Shown: positions 1 through 11,146 of the stretch, one piece after another
Numbering within the stretch: position 1 is the stretch's first letter
Layout: each line of letters begins with the position of its first letter
Assembly (NCBI GenBank): GCA_023935145.1
Contig: CM043705.1
Coordinates: 23,588,290 to 23,652,289 of the forward strand
Origin: Bretschneidera sinensis
Lineage: Eukaryota > Streptophyta > Magnoliopsida > Brassicales > Akaniaceae
DNA length: 64,000 bases
Direction of reading: 5' to 3'
Translations under genes and position numbers: made by a program
The notes under the pieces: model-generated
What the model was told of the DNA's origin: nothing
Databases searched by the model: none
What the model saw: the letters and a program-made list of their open reading frames with translations, nothing else

Positions 1-278
1 TTGAAATCAAATACACCACATACTTACCGTACAGTTTGGTGGGGTGGGTCTACACACATACTTTTCTTTTGGGATATATGTAGCTTTCCCTTTGCCTTTA
101 TCAATAGCACCCCTCCTACCACCTAACCCAGATTCCTAAACAGATCAAACCCCTATTCCACCATCACCGTAGCTAACCCCCCTTCCTCCAACACCTCCAC
201 CATATCTTTGAAGACCACCCCTAGACTCAACCTCTGATCTATCCCTCCCCCATACTTTACCTCTACCACTGTTAGAAT
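1..278. other. Unassigned flank left of Athila A1
   Basis: This stretch matches none of the retrotransposon families or the nad4 backbone elsewhere in the window. The minus strand is G-rich and reads without a stop for about 40 codons before stops appear. A GTAAGT string near position 27 on the minus strand fits a plant 5' splice site, but no coding exon can be shown. The last five bases, AGAAT (274-278), would be the target-site duplication of A1 if its other end were still present. No function is proposed. Confidence 0.3.
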
Positions 279-2180
279 TGATAGACCATTTATTTCGGTC
301 ATCAACAAACCCTGCAGAAGATTGTAGTAAAGTGATTAGTAGGGTATCGTTATTGGCCGGGGATTGCGGGTACTCTATACTAAAGAGTCATAAAAGTAAT
401 AAAAAATGATTTGATTAGTTTAATTAGCAGTTTATAAACAAATATAAATCTACATCTATTAACATTACATAAGATTAGGGGGTTTTCATGATCTGATTTT
501 TCTTTTTACTAATTTTACTAAGGAAATTAAAGAACAATTATTTACAATTGATCATTTTCTCTCACAATTCAGAAAATCAAGTTTGCTAAATGACTAATCA
601 AATTGTTTCAATGTAGACAACGGATTCGCGCCTCAATCACATATCAGAATTGAATCAAAGTGTAAGCCTAAAGAGATCATGCACTTTATAAATTCCTTCT
701 TAGATAATCACTAAGCTTAGGAAAAGTCCATCAGCTAGTTATTTTGTTTAAGCAATCAAGTTAATACTCAGCACATCCTTACAATTACTTAAACAAATCA
801 TTAAGATCAAAAGGAATTATGATTCAATAACATGTTCCTTATTCCTATGAAAAAGTCCATGGATAAAGAACATGCAATTTCCAGAACATTGGCTATTGTT
901 CGTAGCTTTTACCACTTTAAATCGTACTCCAGATCAATTAGGTGATCGAAATTGCGATTATGGCTTCAATGATTTGCAATATCAAAGTTTTCAATATAAT
1001 AGAACTGAAAATTCAACATATGTAATGAATTAATATGTCTACATATCATGAACAATTCAAAAACATTAAAGAATAAATCTGAAAATTAACCAACTCATTG
1101 AATTAATAATAATCTCTAACATAAGAATCCAAGGCTGAAACAATTAAAAAGAATAGCCGTAAGGGGTACACTTATTGAACACACTCAAGGAAGCTTGAGA
1201 TGTTAATGGTGATGAACCTCACGGCTATGATGATAGATGAAGGAGAACACATTTTGGAAAAGTCCTAATGTGCTCACAATTGGAGATGGAATGGTGGAGT
1301 GTTTCAGCCTTTTGCTTCTTGAATTTTGGGTAGAGATGGTTCCAAGAGAAAAGATGATCTTTTTCAGCTTACAAACACCCTATTTATAGAGCTTAGAACA
1401 ACCCTCTAAGCTTAGGAAAAGCAAGAAAAAAATGCTAAAAACAAGCCATGAAACATGCAAGGAAACAATCTCTAAAACATGCAAGGAAACAATCCCTAAA
1501 ACATGCAAAGAATCAAGGAATGGCCAAAAGTAAGACAGAGGAATACAATCCCGAAATTTCAAGAGGACCCAACTAGTAGAATTCAAATGGTCATATCTTC
1601 TTCCACACATCTCTAAATGAGCTGAAACTTGTTGGGCTGGAAAGAAGACGTCTTGAACTTCAATTTGGACCTAAGAAAGTCTCAAAAATAATATTGTTTG
1701 GGCTTGTTATGATGGGCCAAAATCCAGTAGGCTGTTGCATCCGAATCTTCCTCCACTTTGGACTTGGACCTTGCACCTTGCTTAGTTGATAAGAGATTAT
1801 GTGATTTTTTGTTGGGCAAGCCCATGTTAGGTTGGACATACCCATGTCACTAATGGACTCCAATATTCTCTTGTGTTTTGACCCATCATCCAAATAATTC
1901 CAAGGTGGAACCCTACAAAGAAATCAGAAAATAATAGATAAGGAAAGTTTCCATAATTAGAAAAGTTTCTTAGAATGATAAAACTATTTTCTCAATCCAC
2001 TTAGATTTCCTAAAGTAACTAGGAAAACTCATTTTAGCACATTATTTTACCATTCCCACGTTCACAAGCTTTCTAAATACTAAGAAAAGAAACTAAGCTC
2101 AAAATAACAAAGTTAAGAGAATTACAAAGCCAAATAGGGTAGGAAAGGCATTAAAAACGTAACACAAAGTGTTCCTATCA
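279..2180 (-). repeat. 3' LTR of Athila A1
   Basis: This 1902-bp LTR is read on the minus strand. It starts with TGATAGGAAC at 2180 and ends with GGTCTATCA at 279. It is followed internally by the polypurine tract, seen as CCCCCACACTT-like sequence on the plus strand; this copy has CCTCCACACTT. It contains the shared promoter block (about 1366-1849) with its TATA box, and two copies of the 24-bp minisatellite upstream of it. Confidence 0.88.
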
Positions 2181-3893
2181 AATTCCTCCACACTTAGCTT
2201 TGGCTAGTCCCTTAGCAAAACAAAACAGTATGTAACCTAGCAGAATCTCAAGAGAAACAACATAAACTAAATGACACCACAATGACATAACACAAATTAA
2301 ATGACTCTAATCATTCCAACTTACGTCTCAGAGATCCCTTAGGCAATATGGCATAATAAAGTACGGAGAGCACAAGTTTACCTCAAATAAACAAGCTACA
2401 GAGTTATTAAGATTATATAACATTTGTACTTTGAGTGTGTGTGTGTGTGAATAATCAGCCAAGAGTAAGTGTAATATGCCACCCTCGAGTTAATGCACAA
2501 ATAGTATCAAATTTTACTTCTCACAATGCATCACTCTGGTTTTCACTCATTTAAATGTGGTGCTAGCTATACTAATTACTCAATCACTTGTGAAAACAGT
2601 TTAAACCATAGGCTTGCTTGTGCACCCACTCTCCACATCAAAAACAGAACATCAAAGGATCAGGAGGTCTTTGAAAGGGTTGTAATGGGGCTAAGGGGTC
2701 AAGGTTTCATAAGAAAGAAGAGAAAGGATGTCACAAAATTTCCTTAGAACTAGAAAGCATTCAATAATGTCATAAATAGATCATCATTATTAAGTACCAC
2801 GTTTCCATCACAATAGGGTGGATTTAATCACTTTGGCTTTCAACTTGCTTTAAAGACTCATAATACTCCCAATTCTTCAGAACTTGTATTCTTTGAATCA
2901 CAACAGTTTTTTTTTTTTTTTTTTTTTTTTTTTTCTACTACTCCTTTTATCTTTTTTTTTTTCCAAAACAACCACCTTAGAACCACATGAAATTCCCCCA
3001 CACTTATGCTTTTCCACCATCTCCACATTACAAATCAATATAAACAAGATCCAAGCTCCCTAGTTCCAAGGAAAAAGGGTAGGTAAAGTGTTTAAGTTCG
3101 TAAGGGTAAATGAATGTGGGTTAATGAAGAAAATAAGCTAATTCAGGCTCAAAATGCTATCTAGGGGTCAAATCATGATCAGGATAAAGGCTATTTAGTC
3201 ATGGTGGTAAAATCCTAATTTGCCTCCGTCTTCTCCAAATCTGAACATGTACGATCATCTCAAGTGGTTTAAAAGCAAGTTCTAGAAAACATTATATTCA
3301 CAAGATGCACTCAGAAGAGAATTTGAATTGATATGCATAATGAATCAATTATAAGGCTAAAAAAACTCACAAATATTGTGGGATTATGCAAGTATCATTC
3401 AATATGTCTCCATGCTTCACTCTAAGGCAACAGATTACTCAAATCAAGGCTAATGTGCATCAAAATTTCAATTTCCAAGTATGACTACAATATAAGCAAA
3501 TTAACTCCATTTCTTGTTTTATCTTTAAAAGTATGCTCAAACTCTTTAAAAACCATTAAGAATCAGTTTCATCATTGAGTTGGACGAGGTCCTAAAACCT
3601 AAAAGCAATTATATGACTAAAAAAGATGTAAATCCCTCTCCCACACTTAAATCGTACATTGTCCTCAATGTATATCAGAATAAGCATGTAATATAGAATA
3701 TAAACATGGGTAAGGTATTTACGAAAATCACACAAAACAAATAACATATAAAGATCAACCAACGTAAATGAAAGAGAGAAAGAGAATGCAAATCTGTGTT
3801 AATGACTCCTCCACAGTTTCGGTTGAATTGGGTTGCCTCCCAAGCAGCGCTTTAATGTTTACAGTCTTTCAGCCTAGACTTTGTACCTCGTTT
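2181..3893 (-). other. Athila A1 3' non-coding spacer
   Basis: About 1.7 kb lies between the pol stop and the 3' LTR, where other Athila elements carry an env-like frame. No long open frame is present. The spacer is well conserved in sequence with those of A3, A4 and A5. It holds a poly-T run (near 2907-2934), a short TG microsatellite (near 2438-2450) and a GGGTTGCCTCCCAAGCAG block just after pol. It shows no sign of coding. Confidence 0.7.
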
Positions 3894-5695
3894 TTAGTCC
3901 TTTGTGAGTGGCACCTCTAGGAGGGGTATATCCTGCACAGTGTGCTCCTCAAAAGCCTCATAGTAAGGTTTCAAGCGATGACCATTCACCTTGAATTCAT
4001 TTCCAGTTTTGTCACTTTTTATCTGCATAGCACCATGAGGAAAAATATTAGTGACAATGAATGGACCCACCCATCTAGAACGTAACTTACCAGGAAAACG
4101 TTTAAGTCTAGAATGGAAGAGAAGAACTTTTTGGCCCACAACAAAGGCCTTGCCACGGATCATCTTATCATGAAAAGCTCTAGTTTTCTCCTTGTAGATC
4201 CATGCACTATCATATGCCTCGTTTCTGATTTCCTCAAGTTCATTCAGTTGGAGTTTTCAATGTAAACCAGCCTCATCAATGTCCATGTTGAAAGACTTAA
4301 CAGCCCACCATGCCCTATGCTCAAGCTCAACTGGTAAGTGACACGTTTTACCATAGACAAGTCTGAATGGAGACATCCCAATTGGCGTCTTGTAAGCTGT
4401 CCTATAAGCCCAAAGTGCATCATCAAGTCTTTTGCTCCAATCCTTGCGTGTAGGGCCCACAGTCTTCTCCAAAATCCCCTTAATCTCACGATTTGAGACC
4501 TCTGCTTGTCCACTCGTCTGAGGATTATAAGGTGTTGCCACCTTATGAGTCACTTTGTACTTCTTGAGCAGGGCCTCAATTATAAGGTTGCAGAAGTGTA
4601 ATCCACCATCACTAATAATCACACGAGACATTCCAAACCTAGCAAATATGTTAGATCTCAAGAAATCTACAACAACTTTAGAGTTATTAGTTCTGGTGGC
4701 TTTAGCCTCCACCCACTTAGACACATAATCAACAGCCAAAAGAATGTAAAGAAACCCGTTAGATGAAGGAAACAGCCCCATGAAATCAATGCCCCAATCA
4801 TCAAAAATCTCAACAGTTATAATATGGGCCATGGGCATCTGATCCCTAGAGCCTAAATTACCTGTCCTCTGGCACCTGTCATAAGTCATGCAATACAAGT
4901 ATGCATCCTTAAAAATAGAAGGCCAGAAAAAACCACAATCTAATACCTTACGGGCTGTCCTACGAGCACCAAAGTATCCACCACAAGACTCAGAATGACA
5001 AAAGGCAAGTATTGATTTATGCTCAGATTCAGGGACACACCTCCTAATGATTTGATCACTACAATGCTTCCACAAATAAGGTTCATCCCATATGTAATGC
5101 CTAGCTATATGCTTAAGTTTTTCTTTATTAGAACGAGGTAAAGTGTCAGGAAATTGCCTAGTAACTAAATAATTTACAATATCAGCATACCAAGGCTCAC
5201 TTACCTCAATCCCAAAGAGCTGCTCATCTGGGAATGATTCTTGCAGGGATAGGACGTCCTCCTCATGAACAAGTCTGCTCAAATGGTCAGCTACCAAGTT
5301 TTCACTCTCTTTCTTGTCCTTGGTCTCCAAATCAAATTCTTGAAGCAAAAGCACCCATCTAATCAGTCTCGGTTTGGCCTCCTTCTTTGTCATCAGATAC
5401 TTCAAAGCTGCATGATCAGTATAAACAACAACTTTAGTTTGAAGTAAATAAGAGCGAAATTTATCTAAGGCAAAAACAATAGCAAGGAGCTATTTTGCAG
5501 TTGTGGAATAGTTTAGTTGAGCATCATTGAGTGTCCTAGAGGCATAGTAGATGGCATAGGGCTTCTTGTCCATTCTTTGTCCCAAAACAGCCCCAATGGC
5601 GTAATCTGAGGCGTTACACATCAATTCAAAAGGTAAGGACCAATTAGGTGGAGACATGATGGGAGCAGTAGTCAATAACTCCTTCAGCTTCTCAA
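3894..5695 (-). pseudogene. Athila pol fragment (RNase H-integrase), A1
   Basis: This is the 3' part of an Athila polyprotein. It reads from within RNase H (the MCNASDYAIGAVLG region) through the remaining RNase H core into integrase, with a zinc-binding region, the WGIDFMG Asp motif, the [11 protein letters not shown]sp motif and the [11 protein letters not shown]lu motif, and on to the C-terminal GPFIV segment. Compared with A3, the frame is stopped near 5490 (a GAG became TAG within altered sequence) and near 4256 (AGA to TGA after the [12 protein letters not shown] region). The RNase H catalytic-site Asp context is changed from CDAS to CNAS. It cannot give a working protein. Confidence 0.88.
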
Positions 5696-6107
5696 TAAGT
5701 CCTGCGCTAGACGAAGCCACTGCTTGTGGATCCACTGCTTGACCTGTAAGACAATTAAGTAATGAAATCAATCATTAGTATGAACTATCAAATCAGAGAT
5801 TGGTAATGCAGCCCATGCATAACATAATAACCTATCCATAATGATGGAAGTAATTTCTTTCCTCTAATTCCTATTAGATATTTATGGAATAAAGTCCCTC
5901 GGCCTATTTGAGCTAGAAACCACCCTCGGGCATAAGAGTTAGAAGTCTCAGAGGATTTATATATAGGCAAAGGGCGCAAATGACTTATTTGTGTTTTATG
6001 GAATACATTAGGGCCTTTAGCAATAAGATGATTAAGCTTTTATTTATTCTTCACTTTAACATCGTTACTTAGTATTTTATGTGCAATATCACAAAGAGGT
6101 GGCTTTC

Positions 6108-6676
6108 TTAAGACAAGCACAGGAGATGCTGGAGTAGGAGGAGAGAAGAGTTAATTGGATTAGTATGAGGAAAAGTTTCTTCTTTTACACCACTACGTAT
6201 TATGTTGAGTGATGGGAAAGTCCGCATATTAGGATTTATCATTGGTAGTCTATCAGCTCGCGTTCCAGAACTAAACACAATTCCAGGTCCCTTTTGAGGT
6301 ATAGAAGATTGACTAGTACTTGTATTATTTGTAATAGTAGAAAGTTTCTTAAAGAAAGAGTTTAACATGATAATATTTATGCTTAGTATTTTCCTTATCA
6401 TATATCGATATATACCCCATGCTGCGATACGGATTCGCATAGGGCAATACTTAAGATGATAGCTGCCATGTAAACTGCTAAAGCATTGACACGATTTTTT
6501 CGTGTAAAACTATGATCTATTCCAGGGGGATCAAAGGCTTGCTTATCAACATCTAACATATGTTTTATACTAAGAGGTTCACCACAACTGCAGGGGCTGT
6601 TTATATTCGGATGTGTACTACAGACCTTTTCAATAAAGGTCTTCTTAGCAACCTTAAAAAAGTAATCCAAGATCAT
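6108..6676 (-). other. Unidentified open-frame region, A+T-rich
   Basis: Two overlapping minus-strand frames (6398-6676, 92 codons, and 6108-6440, 110 codons) cover this stretch. The first holds Cys-containing motifs (CSCGEPL) and a hydrophobic segment near its C-terminus (VYMAAIILSIAL). The second continues in another frame, so one frameshift could have split an older gene. I do not recognise either product. The base composition differs from the adjacent mitochondrial intergenic DNA, which could mean a mitochondrial plasmid-derived or unknown ORF. Coding status is unproven. Confidence 0.2.
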
Positions 6677-7579
6677 TAGATGATAGTGCAGCAGGCTTTA
6701 CGAGCAAAGGAAAGGCTCCGGGGCCACCCATTCACCAAAGACCAAAACCGAGTAAAGTACATATAAGAACAACGAAGCGAGAGTCTTTCCAGTACGAATG
6801 TTGTAACGCTTCCCTAAAGCCAAAGGATTTGAATCTAGATCTTTCTCTTTCAATATCAGATAGACCTGGCCTTCTATCTGGCGATCGCAGCAAGGGAGTC
6901 CGTTCACCTACACCTTGAATCCGAGGAGTCCTAGTCGGAATCCATGGGCCAGATTAGGGGGAAGTCACTCTTGCGTTCTCTCTCTTGGGTGGGTCAGTCT
7001 CGCTTTCTCTTGTCGGTAAGTATATCTGTCGTGGTATTGCTGTCGTGCCGCGCCGTTCCAGTAGTGTTTGTGAATTAAGAGTTTTTAGGGGAAAGTGCAA
7101 AAAGGTAAATAAAGACCGTAGCCAAAGCCAAAAGCAAGGGATTCCCCGGGCCCGAACGAGAGCGAAGGCGGCAGGTATTCTCATAAAAGAAAGAAACAAG
7201 AACAGGCAGGGAGGTAAGAGCGAGTAAGACTAGGTTATAGCAACACAACAGAGGTTAGACAGCTCTTACCGGAGGAAGAGGTTTCGGGTCATCCGTCCCC
7301 TTGACCCAGACACGAACTAATCTTTCTCTCTCTCGAATGTATGCCCGGTTTTCATCGAATCTTTTTTCTTTCTTTCGAAAACAAACCGTCTTGACATGAT
7401 GAATAGTGGTGCCTACCTGCAGAGCGTAGTCCTCCCTGCAGCCTTTGAAGTAGACTCTTTCTCGAGTGTGATCCTATCCCCAAAGCCTTTTTGCAAAAGG
7501 AGTAGGTAGCGAGATAGATGACTAAAAGTTGATTATAAAAGCGGATGATCTTTTCCCTTGTATAGTAAAGGGAAAAGCC

Positions 7580-7774
7580 CTTTCTATGTTATTAGTAAAG
7601 CCTAAACGCCCTGCACTCAAGTTTCGCCTTTTGACAACCTTACTAATAGAAAGGGGAAAGATGCGCTCAATCCGTTGCTTGTTGCTCCAACTTAGGAGTA
7701 GGGGTTCTAGAGCCTTTTCCGCAGGCTGCTATGCTAGTTGTAGCGCGCTAGCGCTTTACTAATAACATAGAAAG
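7580..7774. repeat. 21-bp perfect inverted repeat in mitochondrial-like DNA
   Basis: The arms at 7580-7600 and 7754-7774 are exact reverse complements of 21 bases, containing CTATGTTATTAG on the left arm, and enclose 153 bp. Short inverted repeats of this kind are common in plant mitochondrial intergenic DNA. They can form transcript stem-loops or serve in recombination, but no role is shown here. Confidence 0.6.
7733..7754. repeat. 22-bp dispersed repeat, copy 1
   Basis: This 22-base sequence with the palindromic core TAGCGCGCTA recurs as an exact reverse complement at 27471-27492 in nad4 intron 2. Shared short repeats between separate blocks support a common mitochondrial origin for them. 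Confidence 0.6.
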
Positions 7775-8258
7775 ATAAAGGGGACTCTATCATGATCTTA
7801 CGAATCTACAACTCTTTTTACTGAGCGAGACTCTATCCAGATCTACAGAATTCGCCAAAGAGCCTTCCTTCTTCTAACTAGGAGAGTCAGCAAGCTACCG
7901 GAAGCGAAGCTTCTGGCTCCCCCTTTGAATTTCCAATTCCTCCTTTTCGTTCTACTTAGGTGGAGCAATCCGAACTCTCAACAGAATATAAAAGAGGTTT
8001 TTATTCCTGTGTAGATGATAGGAACACTTCGTGTTACGTTTTTAATGCCTTTCCTACCCTATTTGGCTTTGCAATTCTCTTAACTTTGTTATTTTGAGCT
8101 TAGTTTCTTTTCTTAGTATTTAGAAAGCTTGTGAACGTGGGAATGGTAAAATAAGGCGCTAAAATGAGTTTTCCTAGTTACTTTAGGAAATCTAAGTGGA
8201 TTAAGAAAATAGTCTTATCATTCTAAGAAACTTTTCTAATTATGGAAACTTTCCTTAT

Positions 8259-9030
8259 TGATACCGGATTTAAATAGAATTGAAGGAAACTAAACAAACA
8301 AACAACGAAATGAAAGATAGGAGTTCACCACCCAAGAGATAACACCAAAGGGATATAGAATATCACCACCCAAAGGATTAACACAAGGGATACAGAACTA
8401 TAGGAATTCACCACTCTAAGGATTATACCAAAGAGATACAGAATTACAAGAAGGAGAAAACTCTCTTCTAAAAGCCAAAGGCTGATTTCAATTTATAAAC
8501 TCAAGTCTGATTTTTCAACTTACAAACACAAGTATTTATAGAGCTTAAAACAACCCTCTAAGCTTAGGACAAGCAAGAAAACAAGGCATAAAACATGCAA
8601 GCAAACAATCCCTAAAACAAGGAAGGAGACAATCCCTAAAACATGCAAGGAATCAAGGAAAAGGCCAAAAGAAGAATACAATCCCGGAATTTCGGGAGGA
8701 CCCAACTAGCAGAATTCAAACGGCCATATCTTCTTCCACACATCTCCAAATGGGCTGAAACTTGTTGGGTTGGAAAGATGACATCTTGAACTTCAATTTA
8801 GGCTTAAGAAAGTCTCAAAAAGCAGATCGTTTGGGCCTGTTATGATGGGCATAAATCTAATAGGCTGTTGCATCCAAATCTTCTTCCACTTTGGGCATGG
8901 ACCTTGCACCTTGCTTAGTTGATAAGAGATTTTGTTATTTTTTGTTGGGCAGGCCCATGTTAGGTTGGACATACCCATTTCATGAGGCCTTATTTGTTAG
9001 GTTAAAGGTTTGTTGGACACACCTGTGTCA
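8259..9030 (-). repeat. 3' LTR of TG1
   Basis: This 772-bp LTR begins TGACACAGG on the minus strand (at 9030) and ends CCGGTATCA (at 8259). By eye it is identical to the 5' LTR at 11147-11918, which implies a very recent insertion. It adjoins the purine tract seen as GACTCCCCCGGTTG on the plus strand (9031-9044). Confidence 0.92.
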
Positions 9031-11077
9031 GACTCCCCCGGTTGATGAAGACTTGCCCCCAAGTCCACTGGGTCTTCTTGATCCTCAAAGTAAGGAGAAA
9101 GATCTGAGACATTAAAGGTTGTAGAAACTCCATAAGCACAAGGTAGCTCATGCCCTCTCTAACAAGCCCCTTTTCTATCAACTCTTCAATTTGTCTCTGT
9201 AATACTTCATGCTCCTTAAGGTTCAATCGATAGGCTGGTTTGTTAGGCAACACAAATCCTGGTACAAGATCAATGCAATGCTGCATATCTCTCATAAGTG
9301 GAAGGGCATGGGGAATTTCTTCTGGAACAACATCACTAAATTCCATGAGGAATGGAATCAAAGAAGGGGGGATTTCTGTTGGTTCTTTCTCTTCCCTTAC
9401 CACAATTGCAAAGCCTTCACCATTCTCCATCAATGCTTTTTCAACCCCAGATTTGGTCGACAAATTAGTTCCCTCCCCAAAAGAAGGTTTAGGAACATGA
9501 ACCATTTTCAATGGAACCAAAAGGACCTTAACTCCATCCTTTTCAAAAGAATAAGTATTTTTGAAACCTTCATGCTTAGTCTTTCTATCATACTGCCAAG
9601 GTCTACCAAGCAACAAATGATATGCATCCATAGGCACTATGTCACAAACTACAGCATCTTTATAATTCTTGCCAATGGAAAATTCAACCAAGCATCTTTT
9701 ATTTACCTTCACTTCATTGCCTTTGCGAAGCCACTGGAATTTGAAAGGTTCCGGATGATCTTCAGTTTTTAACTTTGGTTTCTCCACCATTGTTGATGCC
9801 ACAACATTTTCACAACCTCCTTCATAAATGATGACGTTACATACCTTTCCATGAGAAGTGTATCTAGTATGAAAAATATTGTTCTGCAACCATTCATCTT
9901 CCACATAGGTTACGTTGAGGCTTCTTTGAACCACAAGAGCCTCCCTTCGATCAGCATAAGTAATTTCTTCTTCCACAGCAACATGTTCATTAGTTTCTGG
10001 TGAAAAATCATGCTCACCTTCTGTTTCCATGTCTTCTTCCACAAGAGACACCATTTTGTGATTTGTACAACCAGAAGCAATATGTCCAAAATCTTGACAT
10101 TTGAAACAACTTCGAGTTGTATCAGAAATGACTGGACAATTTGAACCTGATATAGTTTCATTCCTTGGCTTGGCCGCGATTGCCTTGGGTATGGTCGTGG
10201 TTTTAGAAGTGGAACCACTACCACGGTTAGAAACTCCATCTTGAATAAAGGATCGAAAACAACTGCCATGTTTTTCTTTCTGTTGCTTCTCCACCTTCAT
10301 AGCTAGTTTGCAAACATCATTGTAAGTCCAATATGGTTGCAGCTGCACCACATCACTAATTTCAACACGTAACCCACCAAGATAGCGGGCTATCATCTGC
10401 TCCTCTTGCTTAACAACATCACAACAAATCATTAGATGATCAAACTCTGCTGTATACTCCTTCACGGACAACTGCCTTTGCTTGAAATTATGAAATTTCA
10501 TAAAAGCATCTTGTTTGTAGTGGTTAGGTAAATACTTTCTTTTTAGCTCTCTCCTCATCTTTGCCCATGTTGTAATACGTACTCTTCCTTCACGTTCTCG
10601 CTGCCTCTTCAAATGCTCCCACCAGATTGAAGCATGTTTCCTTAGCTTGATGGCAACAACTTTCACTTTACGATTTTCTGGAACATCTTTAAAATCAAAG
10701 ATTCGCTCAACGGTAGTAAGCCAATCAATGAAATCATCTGGTTGCATCATTCCTTCAAATTCTGGAATGTCCACCTTGACATCATAATCACGTCGGAAAA
10801 CATGATTTCTTAGCTCACGGGGGTGAGGTGGTGTGCTGTCAATTGAGGCGTGACTACGAGCTTGGTGAAAAGGATTAACTTTGTCTCCATCATTGTTGGA
10901 AACTTGAACGTCTGAGCCATGATGAGGGGCACCATGTTCAGAAGTTCCGTAACGCTCTAGGCGATGTTCGAGTTGCTGCACTTGTCTCCTCAAGGCTTCC
11001 ATCTCGATATCTCGCGGATCTCCTTGCGGTGGTGCTTCTGGAGCTGCTACTGGAATAGCTTGACGACGACTAGCCAT
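9002..11077 (-). CDS. gag: Gag plus inactive protease of TG1
   Basis: This frame is 691 codons, starting at the ATG 54 nt downstream of the primer site (MASRRQA); upstream in-frame codons belong to the LTR and leader. A short coiled-coil-like segment (residues about 20-45) precedes the retrotransposon Gag domain (about 95-260) and a CCHC zinc knuckle CFKCQDFGHIASGC (about 325-340). A retropepsin-like domain follows. Its active site, DGGS in C2, reads YEGG here, so the catalytic Asp is missing. From about residue 645 the frame crosses the deletion junction and the last 47 residues are out of frame with the CRM C-terminus. It should supply a structural Gag only. It differs from the TG2 product by about two residues. 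Confidence 0.88.
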   Translation of the reverse strand: MASRRQAIPVAAPEAPPQGDPRDIEMEALRRQVQQLEHRLERYGTSEHGAPHHGSDVQVSNNDGDKVNPFHQARSHASIDSTPPHPRELRNHVFRRDYDVKVDIPEFEGMMQPDDFIDWLTTVERIFDFKDVPENRKVKVVAIKLRKHASIWWEHLKRQREREGRVRITTWAKMRRELKRKYLPNHYKQDAFMKFHNFKQRQLSVKEYTAEFDHLMICCDVVKQEEQMIARYLGGLRVEISDVVQLQPYWTYNDVCKLAMKVEKQQKEKHGSCFRSFIQDGVSNRGSGSTSKTTTIPKAIAAKPRNETISGSNCPVISDTTRSCFKCQDFGHIASGCTNHKMVSLVEEDMETEGEHDFSPETNEHVAVEEEITYADRREALVVQRSLNVTYVEDEWLQNNIFHTRYTSHGKVCNVIIYEGGCENVVASTMVEKPKLKTEDHPEPFKFQWLRKGNEVKVNKRCLVEFSIGKNYKDAVVCDIVPMDAYHLLLGRPWQYDRKTKHEGFKNTYSFEKDGVKVLLVPLKMVHVPKPSFGEGTNLSTKSGVEKALMENGEGFAIVVREEKEPTEIPPSLIPFLMEFSDVVPEEIPHALPLMRDMQHCIDLVPGFVLPNKPAYRLNLKEHEVLQRQIEELIEKGLVREGMSYLVLMEFLQPLMSQIFLLTLRIKKTQWTWGQVFINRGSLTQVCPTNL

Positions 11078-11131
11078 AATAACAAGAACTATGGAAATCA
11101 AGGTGTTAGATATCACACTTGAGAAACCAAA

Positions 11132-11143
11132 GCTCTGATACCA
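11132..11143 (-). other. Primer-binding site of TG1 (tRNA-iMet)
   Basis: TGGTATCAGAGC is read on the minus strand three bases inside the 5' LTR. It is complementary to the 3' end of plant initiator methionine tRNA, the primer used by chromoviruses. Confidence 0.9.
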
Positions 11144-11146
11144 ATT

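Larger units (their letters stand above)
279..5695 (-). mobile_element. Athila-lineage element A1, 5'-truncated
   Basis: This minus-strand Ty3/gypsy element keeps its 3' LTR (279-2180), the non-coding 3' spacer (2181-3893) and the end of pol (RNase H to integrase C-terminus). It breaks off at 5695 in the RNase H region. There the sequence leaves the match with A4 (around 48940) and enters mitochondrial-like DNA without an LTR terminus or target duplication, so the 5' half was lost by deletion. The LTR has the family termini TGATAG and CTATCA on the element strand. Lineage follows from close identity to A3 and A4. Confidence 0.9.
5696..8010. other. Mitochondrial-like DNA downstream of nad4
   Basis: After removal of the A2 insertion this block is continuous with 13589 onward and thus lies downstream of nad4 exon 4. 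The part from about 6680 has the mixed base composition and lack of coding typical of plant mitochondrial intergenic DNA. It holds a 21-bp inverted repeat and a 22-bp repeat shared with nad4 intron 2. The part at 5696-6680 is more A+T rich and of uncertain origin. No tRNA or rRNA gene was recognised. Confidence 0.6.

Noticed and set aside
1380..1893. Repeated short open frames (60-86 codons) in the LTRs, such as those starting MEMCGRRYD or MGMSNLTWACPTK
   Set aside because: They recur only because the LTR promoter block recurs in every copy and have no domain or family match. The frames cross the TATA box and minisatellite, so they are by-products of LTR sequence.
2438..2450. TG microsatellite and poly-T runs as possible regulatory sites
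   Set aside because: They are simple-sequence tracts of variable length in the Athila spacer, with nothing linking them to a function.
7529..7762. A possible gene in mitochondrial-like DNA
   Set aside because: The frame spans the two arms of the inverted repeat and has no recognisable product.
9209..9772. Plus-strand 187-codon frame opposite TG1 gag (and its mirror in TG2)
   Set aside because: It is antisense to the protease region, has no family features, and exists in both copies only because they are near-identical.
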